Below, piece by piece: positions 36,840 through 49,029 of a DNA stretch of 64,000 nt. How positions within the stretch are numbered: position 1 is the first letter of the stretch; the number at the start of each line of letters is the position of its first letter. The notes beneath the pieces are model-generated. The model was not told the DNA's origin, ran no database searches, and worked only from the letters and a program-made list of their open reading frames with translations. The DNA comes from Megachile rotundata (Eukaryota > Arthropoda > Insecta > Hymenoptera > Megachilidae), in assembly GCF_050947335.1 (NCBI RefSeq), contig NC_134988.1, positions 7,006,001 through 7,070,000 of the forward strand. The letters run 5' to 3'. The position numbers and the translations under genes are program-made.

Positions 36840-38840
36840 CCGTGATGACCCGAACATTTCATGGGCCTGCAATTCGAATGGTGCTAAAAGTTTCCTCGCA
36901 GAGGATATTCTAAGGAAACTGAAGGAACGATCGGCATTTCAGCGATCGAACGCACTTTTGCACTCGAAACCAAACATTTTTACCGAACCAGACGAAAAAC
37001 AGGAACATTCTCTCCCGACCATACACCGAAACGAACGAAGTTTATCCGTTCAGAACGCGAACAAAAGCGTTGTTCGACGAAGAAGCTTCATTTCATTCTT
37101 TCACGACGCATCGAAGTATACGGAAAAATTCTCTCGAAACGGACAACGAAGTTTCTCGTCGATAGACCAATCGTTGGTCATTTTTAACCCCTACTGGCTC
37201 CCTCGTGTTACATTGTACACATCATCCTTTGACCGGATGTTAAACGTGAGACAGAAGGAGGGTGATTTGACGAATGAGGTTAGAAAAGGATCGAATCCGT
37301 GACATTTCGTTCGAGCAGATTAACATATCAGTCGATGTCTGAGCAGGGAAATCACGGTTTCTGTTTATTTTGATCGATGACGGACTGTTAAAATGGAGGT
37401 GTGACTATCGATGGTACTGGAAAATTATCGATAATTCGATGTAATGGTAGAACATTGTCAATATCATTGAAATGTTAAAGTGAATGCAAAGATGGTTGAA
37501 GTAGGAGTGATTTATAAAATTTTTAATTTTCAATTTTTTAAATTTGATACTTTAAAAATTTTCATACTACCAAAGTAAACCGATCTGCAAGTTTATTTCT
37601 CGTATGTTAAATTTAAGTTAAATTTTCTAACCCTCGCAAATGCTTCAATCAAAAATCAACAAGTGGTAGATCTCGGTTGCCTATGGATACTCATGATGCC
37701 GCACACAAATTAAATAACGATAGTTTATCAATGCATCATACAATTATACATACTCAGTACACTGTTAACATATTCTGATAAAACACAAGTTTATAGATTA
37801 TTCACATTTACTTTGAATATATGACTGCCTCATACTAAGTTAAATTCAACACACTACTTCAATTTTATTCAATGACGCTTTCTATATTCTCATTAATGAT
37901 ATCTTACCGATATTATCAGTATTAAATACGCCTGAGATATGTATAAAATATCGATAAGGTATCGATAGTGACACCTCTAGCGTGAAGGGATGAAAAGGTA
38001 AAGAATCGTGGCATCACGATAAGTCAGATTAGGTAGACAGGTGGGTAGTAGCGTTATCTTTGCCCGCAGGGCAGAATCGGAAAAGAAAGGGATGAAATTC
38101 ATCGACGTTGGGGTTGAAAAACCGATTAGCAGACGGGATTGTACGTCATAGGGTGGGCGGATGTGGATCGATCGACCGTGTATCCGGCGTTTATACAAGC
38201 ACGTTTGGCCAGGCCCGGTGACCGATGCAAAAATGATTGTCCTCCCAACGGTCTGGTAATCAAAGTGTTAAATTTGTAGCGGCGAAGGGAAGTGAAAACA
38301 AATTTGCATACTGGCGTGCGATAAACAGAGAGGATCGACGGGAGGTGGCAGGAAGTGATTTCGAGATTTTATGAGCGGTCATTGTCTACGTGGCTGAGTG
38401 CTCCCGGCGTTGCAGAAACTCACTCGGTGCTTTATATCGTGTAATAATTTCGACCCGTGGCCGGCCATTACTCGTCGCTTCAACTTTTCACGAACACCGT
38501 CCCGCCCGGTGTTTGACGTTGTTTAACTCTATAATTATCCATCGGGGAAGCTCTTTTGTTCCATTAGATACGCTTTGTTTTCGGAAAAGAACTGGTCTTC
38601 TACCGTTTAAGAGGGACGCGGAAAGTCTGCGAGAATTTCGCGACGCGAAAGTATGACAAAACAACAATTACGATACGCTGTGTTCGAGCCTGAAGCTGAA
38701 TTAAAACGACTGCATACACCCGCCATTGTTGTTTTCAACGTAAAATGTATGAGAGCCAATTATAACAAACAGTAACGCTAGTTAGAGGAAAACATGACTG
38801 TTGAAACTTAACAAGTCCGATAGAATTTCGTATCGTAAAA
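36840..38840 (+). other. presumed dpr 3' UTR and downstream unique sequence
   Basis: Unique sequence after the stop codon. No close AATAAA follows; an ATTAAA at 37921-37926 is one possible poly(A) signal, unproven. An open frame at 36958-37302 has no ATG at its start and no domain, and is read as UTR. 37980-38660 is GC-richer with no recognisable exon. Confidence 0.45.
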
Positions 38841-38849
38841 GAATGCCGT

Positions 38850-39850
38850 TATAGCGTGAGCAGTGCATCAATTTGAAGCGGAAAGGCTACAGGAAAATTC
38901 TGTGTAAACGTTTCATCGATATTTTTAATACAAAAGGGGGCATTTTTTGTCTCAACGAGCGATGGATCTGATAGACGATAAAGTATACTCATTAGGTTGT
39001 CAGACTTTGTACACGATTTCGTGACATAAAAGTATCTCAAAATAACACGTGTAGTATACCATTTTGAAGCTTGAAGTCCAAGGAAAACGATTATGTAAAC
39101 TTTTGAACGATATTCTTAATTCAACATGGCGGAATATTGGCCTCAACGCACTGTATCAGTTGTAAACAGTGAAATTAACTCTCTTAAGTTACTTAACTTT
39201 CGATATCATTTCATGACATAAAAGTATCTTAAAATAATACATATAGTATACCATTTTGAAGCTTGAAGTCCAAGGAAAACGATTACGTAAACTTTTGAAC
39301 GATATTCTTAATTCAACATGGCGGAATATTGGCCTCAATGTAATGTATAAGTTGTAAACAGTGAAATCAACTCTCTTAAGTTGCTTAACTTTCGATATCA
39401 TTTCATGACATAAAAGTATCTTAAAATAAACATATAGTATGTCTTTTTGAAGCATAAAGTCCAAGGAAAATGATTATGTAAACGCTTGATCGATATTCTA
39501 AATCCAACATGGCAGACCACTGACCTCAAAGCAATGTACCATCTCTATACAACGAAATGTACTCAATTAAACTGTCTAACTTCTGATATCAGTTCATGAC
39601 ATAAAAGTATGTCAAATTGTCACTTATAATACACCAAATTGAAGTATGAATCTTACGAAATTAGCTATGTATACCCACCCTTGATATTGTTATTATATAA
39701 TGCCTGATCACCGCTCAAAGTAAACAATGATGAATTTTTAAACGTGAAAAGTCTGCTATAGTCTCGCTATATAAAAATGACGCTTACACCTCAATTTAAA
39801 ATTAAAGTTTGCTCGAAATGACTGCGTACGTGTTTCGTTAATACAGAATG
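38850..39850 (+). repeat. 191-bp tandem array of the dispersed family
   Basis: The CAACATGGC/CAAAAGGGG position occurs at 38931, 39122, 39314 and 39505, about 191-192 bp apart, followed by weaker units. Blocks TTTCATGACATAAAAGTAT, TTTTGAAGCTTGAAGTCCAA and GGCGGAATATTGGCCTCAA are nearly identical in the middle units. Confidence 0.93.
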
Positions 39851-40330
39851 AACGTAAAGAATTATCTAGTTGACAAAAACAGTGATGCACGAAAAGAAAC
39901 GTTTCATTTTTTATGACATTCTCGTATCACCATAAGCCATTCACGTCCCAGGAACGATCCACTCGAACGATGAAATCGAAACAACAAAGAGCCGTCCCCG
40001 TTGAATAATTACTGTCCCGTTTTTCAAATTACATATAGCGTTCCTTTTTGTTTACCAAACTCACGTCCGTTCGGATTTTCAATCATCCAAACGAAACACG
40101 AATTGCGAAGGAAAATAAACGGAAAAAAATATAGTACGCTGCTACTAAAACGTCATAGCAATTTTCATTTCTCGTTTCACGTCCTCTATTTTCCACCATA
40201 CACGTAATCTGTTTTCACCGGACGGAGGAAAAAGGTATCGAAAAAACAATAGAGTACTTTGAAATCGCCCTTCCGTTTCGCTTTACGGTTTATCGAATTC
40301 GTTCAGAGACGCTTTCACTGCGTACCTTGG
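39850..40330. other. unique intergenic spacer
   Basis: Non-repetitive. A plus-strand open frame at 40001-40207 shows no features. Confidence 0.4.
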
Positions 40331-41560
40331 TTTCAGTTTATTATTCAGTTTTTGGAATTTCATAGTAGTTCTTTTAGATTAGATTTATCGGTTATGGAAA
40401 TTTCATAAGAATTTTAGGTTAGGTTGAGTTTATTCTTCTATGAGAGTTTTAGGAGAGTCATAAGTTAGGTTAGGTTCATTACTGATTTGCAGAAATTTTA
40501 CTATAAATGTATATGTATTGTGCTTAGTTAGGTTGATTCTTTTATTACAAGGATTTCATGAAGTCTATTGGTTAGATTAGGTTTATTATTGGATTCTGAG
40601 GAGTTTACAAAAATTACAGGTTAGAGTTTCAGCATATTTCTATGGACTTTACTAAATAGTAAGTTAGGTTAGGTTTATGATTTTCATTTACAGGAATCTC
40701 ATAAAAATTTTAGGTTGAGTCAAGTTTATTCTGCTGCGAGAGTTTTAGCAAAGTTAACAGTGAGGTTAGGTTCATTACTGATTTGCAGAAATTTTACTAT
40801 AAATGTATATGTTTTGTGTTAGGTTATGTTGATTCTTTTATTACGAGGATTTTATGAAGTCTACTGGTTAGATTATGTCTATTATTGGATTCTGAGGAGT
40901 TTACAAAAATTACAGGTTAGAGTTTCAGCATATTTGTATGGACTTTACAAAATTGTAGATTATGTTAGGTTCATCAATATCATTTATAGGAATCTCATAA
41001 AAATTTTAGGTTAAATCAAGTTTATTTTGCCCTTAGAGTTTTACAAGAGTTATAAGTGAGGTTGGGTGCATGACTGATTTATAGGAATTTTTACAATAAT
41101 TGTATGTCAGGTTAGGTTACATTTACTCTGTTTATCGTTGGTTATCATAGAGTTTGCTGCTTAGATAAAATTTATTATTGTCCCTTGTGCAACGGTACAA
41201 AAATTATAGGTTAGGTTTCACCACTCGTTTCTACGAACCTTACAAAATTATAGGTTATGTTCACTGTTATTTTCCAACAGTTTCGTAGAATCTCTGAAAT
41301 TTGATTTGCCATTATATTCTAGACATTTTCAAAGAGATTGTAGACTAAAATTTTTCATTTCTGCGAATTTTACAAAATTCTTAGTTGAGCTATATTCTGA
41401 GAATTTCATAGAATGTGTCGCTTAAATTGGGTTTGCTATGCTCTGAGTAATTTTGCTGAGATGGTAGGTTAGGATTTATGGCACAATTCTACCAGATTAT
41501 AGGTTACGTTTTCGTTGAAACTGTAAGTCAGGTTAGGTCTATAATCCGAGTAGATATTGT
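40330..41560. repeat. TTAGG-rich tandem repeat, about 296 bp period
   Basis: GGTTCATTACTGATTTGCAG recurs at about 40473 and 40769 (296 bp), with a diverged third copy near 41059. Units contain several TTAGGTTAGG motifs plus GGATTCTGAGGAGTTTACAA and TTTTAGGTTGAGTC segments. On this strand the telomere-type motif reads TTAGG. Confidence 0.85.
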
Positions 41561-42110
41561 AGGTTACATTCGCCATTCTGTTGATTTAAAATCGTAATTT
41601 TGGTGAATGGATCCTCTGTTTCGAGGAATCACAGGACACAAATCGAGTATAACAGCAGTAAGAATCGATGACGAAATGGAAATCGAGGACAGATTCGACT
41701 CGGAACGGTTAAACGGGTCGTGACGATAACGTGTTGGTAGTTCGGTGTAAATCAGCTGTTCCTGGCTGCTGGGTAGCCAGCTTGTATAACACGATAATTT
41801 AGCAGAGGCATTATTGCACACGGGGCAGGTGCAAAATATTTCAGCAAGGCGAATTCCCGTGAACCGGCGCACAAAAACCACATATACGTGTAATCAATGC
41901 GCGTGATAAATTTAATTATCAGCCGGACCGTGTAGAAGCTCTTTGAGCGCCCTCAGATTTCGTGAAATTCGAAGTGACCGCGATATGCAAAAAAGGAAAA
42001 TTTGCATTCTCGGTTTCACTTTCGGAAAAAGTTGCTCTGCGAAACTTCCGGCGCAATTAGGAAAATTTAATCGTGCTGCATTGTGCATACAACGGTTCTA
42101 ACGCGATTTC
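41560..42110. other. unique spacer between two opposed telomere-motif arrays
   Basis: Non-repetitive and moderately GC-rich. A minus-strand open frame at 41564-41881 starts at GTG and has no domain. No gene is supported. Confidence 0.4.
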
Positions 42111-43395
42111 GTGGTAAATGTAACGCTCCAGTTCTTTTCGACCTAACCTAAGTTGAAATTGAAGTAAACGTAGACCTGAAGCTACATACTTTAATTTCTT
42201 GACGAAATATTCGACTAAAATTAATAGCTAACCTAAATTAAGTTGAACTACGAGTTTAATACAAGTTGAACGCTGGTTTAACACAAACCTTGCATAGGCG
42301 TAACTTAAATTGATACATACTAACATCGAGTTAACATTGTATTAATATGGAAACAATCGAAATTTAACGCTGACTTTATTATACTAAAATTTTTTTTCCT
42401 GATGTGTCGTTCAGTTGAAGATACTAACCTAACTTACAGCGAAGGTAAAACTATACTATACGCAATTCTTATCTAACCAACTCTAACGCAGACGTGACCT
42501 TAACCTAACACAGATTTAACCAAAACTGATCACAGATCTTGGAATAATAAAAATTAATTTCTTGTCATATTATTTAATTAGAGTTACTACCTCAATTTAC
42601 AGCAAAGTTGAATTTAAACTATACTAAACTTTGGCCTAACCCACACTCTAACGCAGACCTAACCTTGACCTAACACAGAGTTAATGGAACAGAACGCAGA
42701 ATGTGGAATATTAAACTTTATTTTTTAGACACGTCGTTTAATTAAGCTTACTAACCTAACCTAAAATTAATCTAAAATAATTTCTGGGGTAACACTCATT
42801 CTAACACAGACCTAACCTAGACCTAACAATCTTAACACACGAGTAATAACAGCAATGAATTATTTTTTAAAATAATATTATATTAAATTTGCTGACATAA
42901 TCTAAAATAACCTAAAATTATTTCCACCTCTCCTAAACCTAACCTAACATAACCCAACTGAGCAGAAAACTAGCCTAAAACAATCTCAAATCAAACACAC
43001 ATTCTAACACAGACCTAACCCGAACCTAACGCAAACTTAATATAGGTCTAATAACAGTAATGAATTATTTCTTAAAGTAATATTAAATTAAGTTTGCTAA
43101 CTCTACGTAACATAACCTAAAATTACTTCCACCTCTCCTAAACCTAACCTAACATAACCCAACTGAGCAGAAAACTAGCCTAAAACAATTTTAGACCAAA
43201 CACGTACTCTAACACAGACCTAACGCAAACCTAACGCAAATTTAATATAACTTTAACAACAGTAATGAATTATTTCTTAAACTAATATAAAATTAAGTAT
43301 TCTAATCCACCTTAACATAACCTAAAACCACCACCACCTAACCTAGCCTGACTTAGTTTAAACTAGACCTAACATGAACCCAAATATTCATCGTT
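42110..43395. repeat. CCTAA-rich tandem repeat, about 205 bp period
   Basis: AACCCAACTGAGCAGAAAAC recurs at 42951 and 43156 (205 bp). The flanking ACACAGACCTAAC, CTCTCCTAAACCTAACCTAA and AGTAATGAATTATTTCTTAA blocks are shared. Earlier units from 42110 are more diverged. The motif reads CCTAA here, opposite to 40.3-41.6 kb. Confidence 0.85.
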
Positions 43396-44900
43396 ATTGT
43401 ATATTCAAAATATCCACATTCTCAAAGCAAATTTGATGAAATCCTTTTTCTGAAAAGAATTGTTTGTATTTTTGGTAAACAGAGAGATGGAAATTCGTTT
43501 ATCTTCCAGAACTTCTTTACCGTCTTGTTTCCTCTTCCGTTTTATTTCCTTTTCCTCTATCGTTTCCTGTCTCTTTCTTTTGATATCTTGTTTACCTCTC
43601 CAGAACAGTCACGTTTCTTTCAATCCTCCTTCTCTTACTCGTCGTCCATTTCTATTTCTCAAAGAGCTAACCTCTGTCGACCGGTCGAATTTGCAAAAAG
43701 TTACATTTGCGAATTAATGGTAAACACTCGATAGCTCAGGTTCTCAAGTTTTTCAGATAAGAAAACCTGAAATGCAAAATTGGCCTTGGAATGTGATGGT
43801 CGACATGCTTTTTCAATTTAATCCTTCGTTGCATTCTATCAAAGTGTCATCTTAAATGAAATTCTTTAAAATTGAATCAAACTTAAGAAATCTCTTAAAT
43901 TGTGCAAACAATAATTCAGGGTTATTATATTATACAAACTATAATTTTAATTAAACTATTAATAACAGTTATGCATCAAAATTATAAATCTTTGTTGTAT
44001 ATTTTAATATTGCAAATTTGTAATGTTATACTATTTGTCTTCAAATAAATAATTAAAATAAATTATTAAAAAAAAAATTATTACAAAAAATTAATAAAAA
44101 TATTACATTCTTGAAAATGTTCGAAAATATAAAAAAAGTTGAAAAATATGAATTTTTTACAAACCACTAAAGGTCACACGACACACTATTAATATTAATA
44201 ACAATTAATAAAATATTAATAACAGTTTGCCCTTAACTGCACTGTTTTCAAACAGTTCGATCAATAGACTGATTTTTCACAACTCCGAGGTTATGTTTGC
44301 GTTAGGTTCGCGGTTTAGGTTATGTACAGCGTCAAAAAAAAAAATGACAACGTTTGTCGCAGAGAAAAATTCCGGTAAAATTAACAGCTGTTGTATTTTC
44401 ATAGTAAATCTGGATCAGAGCATTCCGACTGCGAAAATTCTGACATTTCACCATCAGAAAAGTTCTCCGAGTTTTATGACTGCAGTACTACAAACTATGT
44501 GATTCATAACTACCAGCTACTAATCCCTGGCAAGCTAAAATCGAACATCCGATTGCTTTTCCGTGTTTGCCCGAACATTTACTGCGCCCCGAATGTTTGT
44601 GTTTGTTTTACCGATTGTTGGCACGACGTGTTGGAAATTTTTCACGCTATTTTGTTCTTTAATGGAACGATCTTCTGTAAGACGGAAATATTTCAACGAT
44701 CAAAATAAACGAGAAAGGATTTATAAGTGAATCGTATTTCGATGATTTGTACGAGTGTTGAGATCCTCCTTCTGTCTTTGACGTCGGGTCATTTGGACCC
44801 CTGGCCCCATGGAACCCTTGATTGTCACTCGATCGAACGAACATCACGAACGACGAAATTTCTACATCTGTAATTGTGACGGACAGGGAGTAATGTGATG
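43395..44900. other. unique stretch, AT-rich core
   Basis: A pyrimidine-rich part at 43460-43740 and an A/T-rich part at 43860-44220. Open frames on both strands show no domain. GGGTC-ATTTG-GACCC near 44786-44800 is a short palindrome. Confidence 0.4.
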
Positions 44901-44912
44901 TGTTGTGGAATA

Positions 44913-44964
44913 GTGTGGCTGCGGCTTAAGGCGGTCGGGTTGCGGCCTTAAGCCGCTGCCACAC
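44913..44964. other. strong GC-rich hairpin (20-bp stem, 12-nt loop)
   Basis: GTGTGGCTGCGGCTTAAGGC at 44913-44932 is complementary to GCCTTAAGCCGCTGCCACAC at 44945-44964 with a single mismatch. It is conspicuous in sequence this AT-rich. Part of the arm, CAGCGGCTTAAGG, also occurs near 46518. It could be a structured RNA, a protein site or the core of a small palindromic element. I cannot decide. Confidence 0.7.
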
Positions 44965-44969
44965 ATATG

Positions 44970-45500
44970 GAAATGTGAGTATGTAAGGTTTTGATAGGTG
45001 GTTTATGAGATTCTTTATGAGCTTGTCAGTTTTGAGATTCTTAAAGTTTTGAAGTATATCAGTTTAAAACGTGAAGATTATCAAATTTCCTAGTTCTCAA
45101 ATTTATAAATTTGCAATTTTTTAAATTCTAAAATCTTGAAATTTAATTTTTAAATTCTGACTTTACCAAGTTATAAAATTATTAAACTTTTGAATATTTA
45201 AATACCCAAATATTTAAATTGCAAAGTTGTTAAATTTCTAAAACTCTAAATATCCAAATTACAAAGTCCTTAAATTCTCAAATGACAGATCTATAAATAT
45301 CCAAATCCTCATTTTAGATTTATAAAGCACCAATTCTCAAATTTTTAAATTTCCAAATTTTCAAATCCCTAAATTTACAAATCTGCAATTCCCAAATTTT
45401 CACATGCACAAATTTCTAAATTCCAAATTCTCAAAATATCAAATGTTCAGTTCTCTAATTTCAAAAATTCTCAAATCCAAAAATTTCTATATTCTCACTT
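44970..45500. repeat. degenerate octamer run-in (AAATTCTC/AAATTTCC type)
   Basis: Loose AAATTCTCAAAT and TTCTAAATTCC repeats become regular toward 45500, giving the impression of an array decaying outwards. Confidence 0.6.
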
Positions 45501-46190
45501 TCTAGTTCCAAAATTCTCAATTTCTTAATTCCCAAATTTCCAAATTTCCAAATTCTCAAATTCCCAAATTTCTAAATTCCCAAATTCCCAAATTCCCAAA
45601 TTCCCAAATTTCTAAATTCCCAAATTCCCAAATTCCCAAATTCCCAAATTTCTAAATTCCCAAATTCCCAAATTCCCAAATTTCTAAATTCCCAAATTCC
45701 CAAATTCCCAAATTTCTAAATTCCCAAATTCCCAAATTCTCAAATTTCTTAATTCCCAAATTTTCAAATTCCCAAATTCCCAAATTCCCAAATTCCCAAA
45801 TTCCCAAATTTCTAAATTCCCAAATTCCCAAATTCCCAAATTCCCAAATTCCCAAATTCCCAAATTCCCAAATTCCCAAATTCCCAAATTCCCAAATTCC
45901 CAAATTTCTAAATTCCCAAATTTCCAAATTTCCAAATTTCCAAATTTCCAAATTCCCAAATTCCCAAATTCCCAAATTCCCAAATTCCCAAATTTCCAAA
46001 TTCCCAAATTTCTAAATTCCCAAATTCCCAAATTCCCAAATTTCTAAATTCCCAAATTCCCAAATTCCCAAATTCCCAAATTCCCAAATTTCCAAATTCC
46101 CAAATTCCCAAATTCCCAAATTTCTAAATTCCCAAATTCTCAAATTCCCAAATTCCCAAATTCCCAAATTCCCAAATTCCCAAATATTTA
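45500..46190. repeat. 8-bp minisatellite, consensus CCAAATTC
   Basis: More than 80 octamers, mainly CCAAATTC with CTAAATTC and CCAAATTT variants every few units. Long stop-free frames on the minus strand follow from the unit and are not genes. Confidence 0.97.
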
Positions 46191-46199
46191 AATTACAAA

Positions 46200-47155
46200 G
46201 TCCTCAATTATCCAAAATTACATTTTCTCAAATCACAATGTCCTCAAACACGCAATCAAATAATCTCAAGTCTCAAATTTCTCAATTTCTGACTCTCCAA
46301 ATTTCCAAGTTTCAAATCTCAATATTTTTCGACACTTAGGCTTCTACACCCCATCCGCGGCAATATAACAAAAGTCGACAATTATATACATATATGCATC
46401 ACAATTATACATATACAGTTCAACTTTCATTTCTCTTGTATGACGTCATTAAGAAAACAAATTGATTTGTAATTTTGTAAATACTATCAGAAAAATATTG
46501 AGGCAAACAACGCGTTGTAACAGCGGCTTAAGGAGGTCACAGATTGTTTGGATGGCCATATATCACATTACTCTCAGAGCTTACCCCGATGTCCGTCGCT
46601 CTACGCCATTTGTGAGTGAGAATGTTTTCGTGTGCATGCGTGTGTACGTTCGTTTGTATGTGTGTTGTTCGAGTACGAATACTCGTGTAATGCGTTTGAT
46701 AAAAAAAAAATATACAGTAAGATATAATTAAGTAACGTAATGTAAGAAGAACAAAGTATTCCGAAATTAGAGAAAGTAAGTCGCGCTTGACTCGTTTCGA
46801 CGATCAAAAATCAAAATGTTATCAAATAACATAAACAAACTTTGAGTTAATTTGTTTAAATTTTTGAACAAGTATATTTTTAATTTATCGAGAATATTGA
46901 AATATTGTTTATAGAATAATAATTATGAAATATTATTTATAGAGTCATAATTATGAAATATTATTTAATAATCTTTTTAATGATAGCACAGTGTTTTTTG
47001 AGAAGTAATGATGTTTATTTTGATTTTCCATCGTCATGACGTTGACCCAAGTGCATGTGTAAAGAAGAGCATTTGTGTAAAGCAAGCCTGCACAACTCGA
47101 TGCCCCTATGGGCAATGAACACAGTTTATGTTTCACAAACATCTAGATTGAATAA
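46200..47155. other. unique intergenic stretch
   Basis: Non-repetitive, with a short alternating purine/pyrimidine GTGTGTGCATGCG-like region near 46630-46670. No exon is supported. Confidence 0.4.
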
Positions 47156-47159
47156 ATAC

Positions 47160-47345
47160 AGTAAAGTAATTGAAACAATTATTTGTATAATTAAATTGAG
47201 TGAGACAATCATTTGTTAAATTAAATTGAGTGGAACAATCATTTGTTAAATTAAAATGGGTGGAACAATTATTTGTTAAACTAAATTGGATGGAAGAAAT
47301 AGTTGTTATATTGAATCGAAAAATAATTTGGTAAATTAAATGGAG
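47160..47345. repeat. 30-bp tandem repeat, about 6 copies
   Basis: TGGAACAATCATTTGTTAAA-type units start at 47171, 47201, 47231 and 47261, exactly 30 bp apart, with weaker units to 47345. Confidence 0.9.
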
Positions 47346-48005
47346 CAATTGTGATGTTAAAATATATAAAAGAGTCGTTCGTATTTAAGTATCTGTTTTA
47401 ATCGATCGTTAATTCTGAATTGTAAATTTTAACATTTAAATCATTGTTCAGTGTTATGTTTTGAGTAGTCATAACCAGTTGAGGTTATGAACACAGGTTT
47501 TGCCCTAGGGGCAACGGTGGCACCCTCAGCTACTGTGGCACCATCTGTGCGGGTGTAATGTAAAGTTTTCGGCTCGATATACTTGCTCATCGCTAATCAT
47601 TCATCATCCATAGTACTGTATCCAAGATAAAGTAAAATAAAAATCATGTCTATTATTAATGGTCATTAAAACGAATAATAAGGGACAAACATTGTTGTAA
47701 GGGAATACCATTTCGAGGAAACAAGAAAGCGGAGACAACAAATAAATAAGAAAAAAAAACGGAAATATAGGAAATCCATTTAATGTCGGTATTCGCTGTT
47801 CACTATTTGTAAGTTTCGAGAAGGTAAATACAATAAAATTCATAGTACCTAGTTGATCTTGTATTTGTTTATTTATAACACCCTGCCTTTTCTTAGTTTT
47901 TAATATTCCTTCATTTTTAAAGAAGAGAAAAATTAACTATTTCGTTATTGGATTCGATGTACGCGTCAGAGGCACGTATTATCGATTTTGAAACCTAAAA
48001 GTCTG
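47345..48005. other. unique intergenic stretch
   Basis: A GC-rich patch at 47495-47560 (GCCCTAGGGGCAAC, GGTGGCACC) partly mirrors TGCCCCTATGGGCA near 47100. No gene is supported. Confidence 0.35.
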
Positions 48006-48009
48006 GTAC

Positions 48010-49025
48010 AATTTTATCATATTTTATCGCGAAATGGCACTTACGGCGCATCAATTTGAAGCTTAAAGTCTGCTGAAAATTCCCGCATAAATGTTTGATG
48101 AATATTCGTGGTCCAAAATGAGTGGTTATCGACCTCAACAAATAACAGTAATAGATAACGTGATGTACCCATTTTGGCTAATTTCTCACCCAATTTCGTG
48201 ACATAAAACTGATTCAGAATAATACTTGTGATATATCAATTTAAAGCTTGAAGACTAAGGAAAATTACTATGTACACACTTTGTTAATATTCTTCATAGA
48301 CACGGCACACCGTCGGCCTCAAAGCAGTGTATCTGCTACTGCAAACAGTACAATGTACTCCACTAGGTTCGATAATTTCTGACACGATTTTGTTAATATT
48401 AAAATATCTCAGACTAATACGTATGATACGTTAATTTAAAGCTTGAAGCATAAGGAAAATGTCTATGTACACGTTTTGTTTATATACTATATTTAAAATG
48501 GCTAACTATCAGCTTCAAAGCAATATATCAGTTACTATAAATAGTATAATGTACTCCACCAGGTTATATAACTTCTGACACAATTTTGTTAATATTAAAA
48601 TACCTCAAAATAGTATATATGATACATCAATTTAAAGCTTGAAGCATAAGGAAAATGTCTATGTACACACTTTGTTAATATTCTATACTCAAAATGGCTA
48701 ACTATCAGCTTCAAAGCAATATATCAGTTACTACAAATAGTAAAACGTACTCTACTGGGTTATCTAACTTGTGTCACGATTTCATGACATAAAAGTATCT
48801 CAAAATAGCACGTATGATATATGAATGTAAAACTTGAAGCCTAAGGAAAATGACTGTACTCATGCTTCGTCAATAATCTTAATCCTAAATGGCGGATCAT
48901 CGGCCTCAAGGGTATGTATCTCTTACTGTAGGCAATAGAGATTGTCTAAATTCGAATACGCTTTTGTAACATAAAAATATTATGAAACGACACTTGTGGC
49001 ACGTCGATTTAAAGCTTAGAACTTC
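48010..49025 (+). repeat. 196-bp tandem array of the dispersed family
   Basis: AAAATGGC-type positions at about 48494, 48690 and 48885 give 195-196 bp spacing. Two more diverged units precede them. Middle units are very close to the array at 35.6-36.6 kb (TTTAAAGCTTGAAGCATAAG, GTACTCCACTAGGTTC), so the two arrays share a recent origin. Confidence 0.93.
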
Positions 49026-49029
49026 AGAA

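Noticed and set aside
36958..37302. 114-codon frame just after the dpr stop
   Set aside because: It has no ATG at its 5' end and no domain, and it lies in the presumed 3' UTR.
41564..41881. 105-codon minus-strand frame with a C-T-C-P-V-C motif
   Set aside because: It begins at GTG and has only an isolated cysteine cluster with no further domain.
45652..46111. Minus-strand open frames of I-W-E-F-G-N-L-G type
   Set aside because: By-product of the stop-free 8-bp repeat CCAAATTC.
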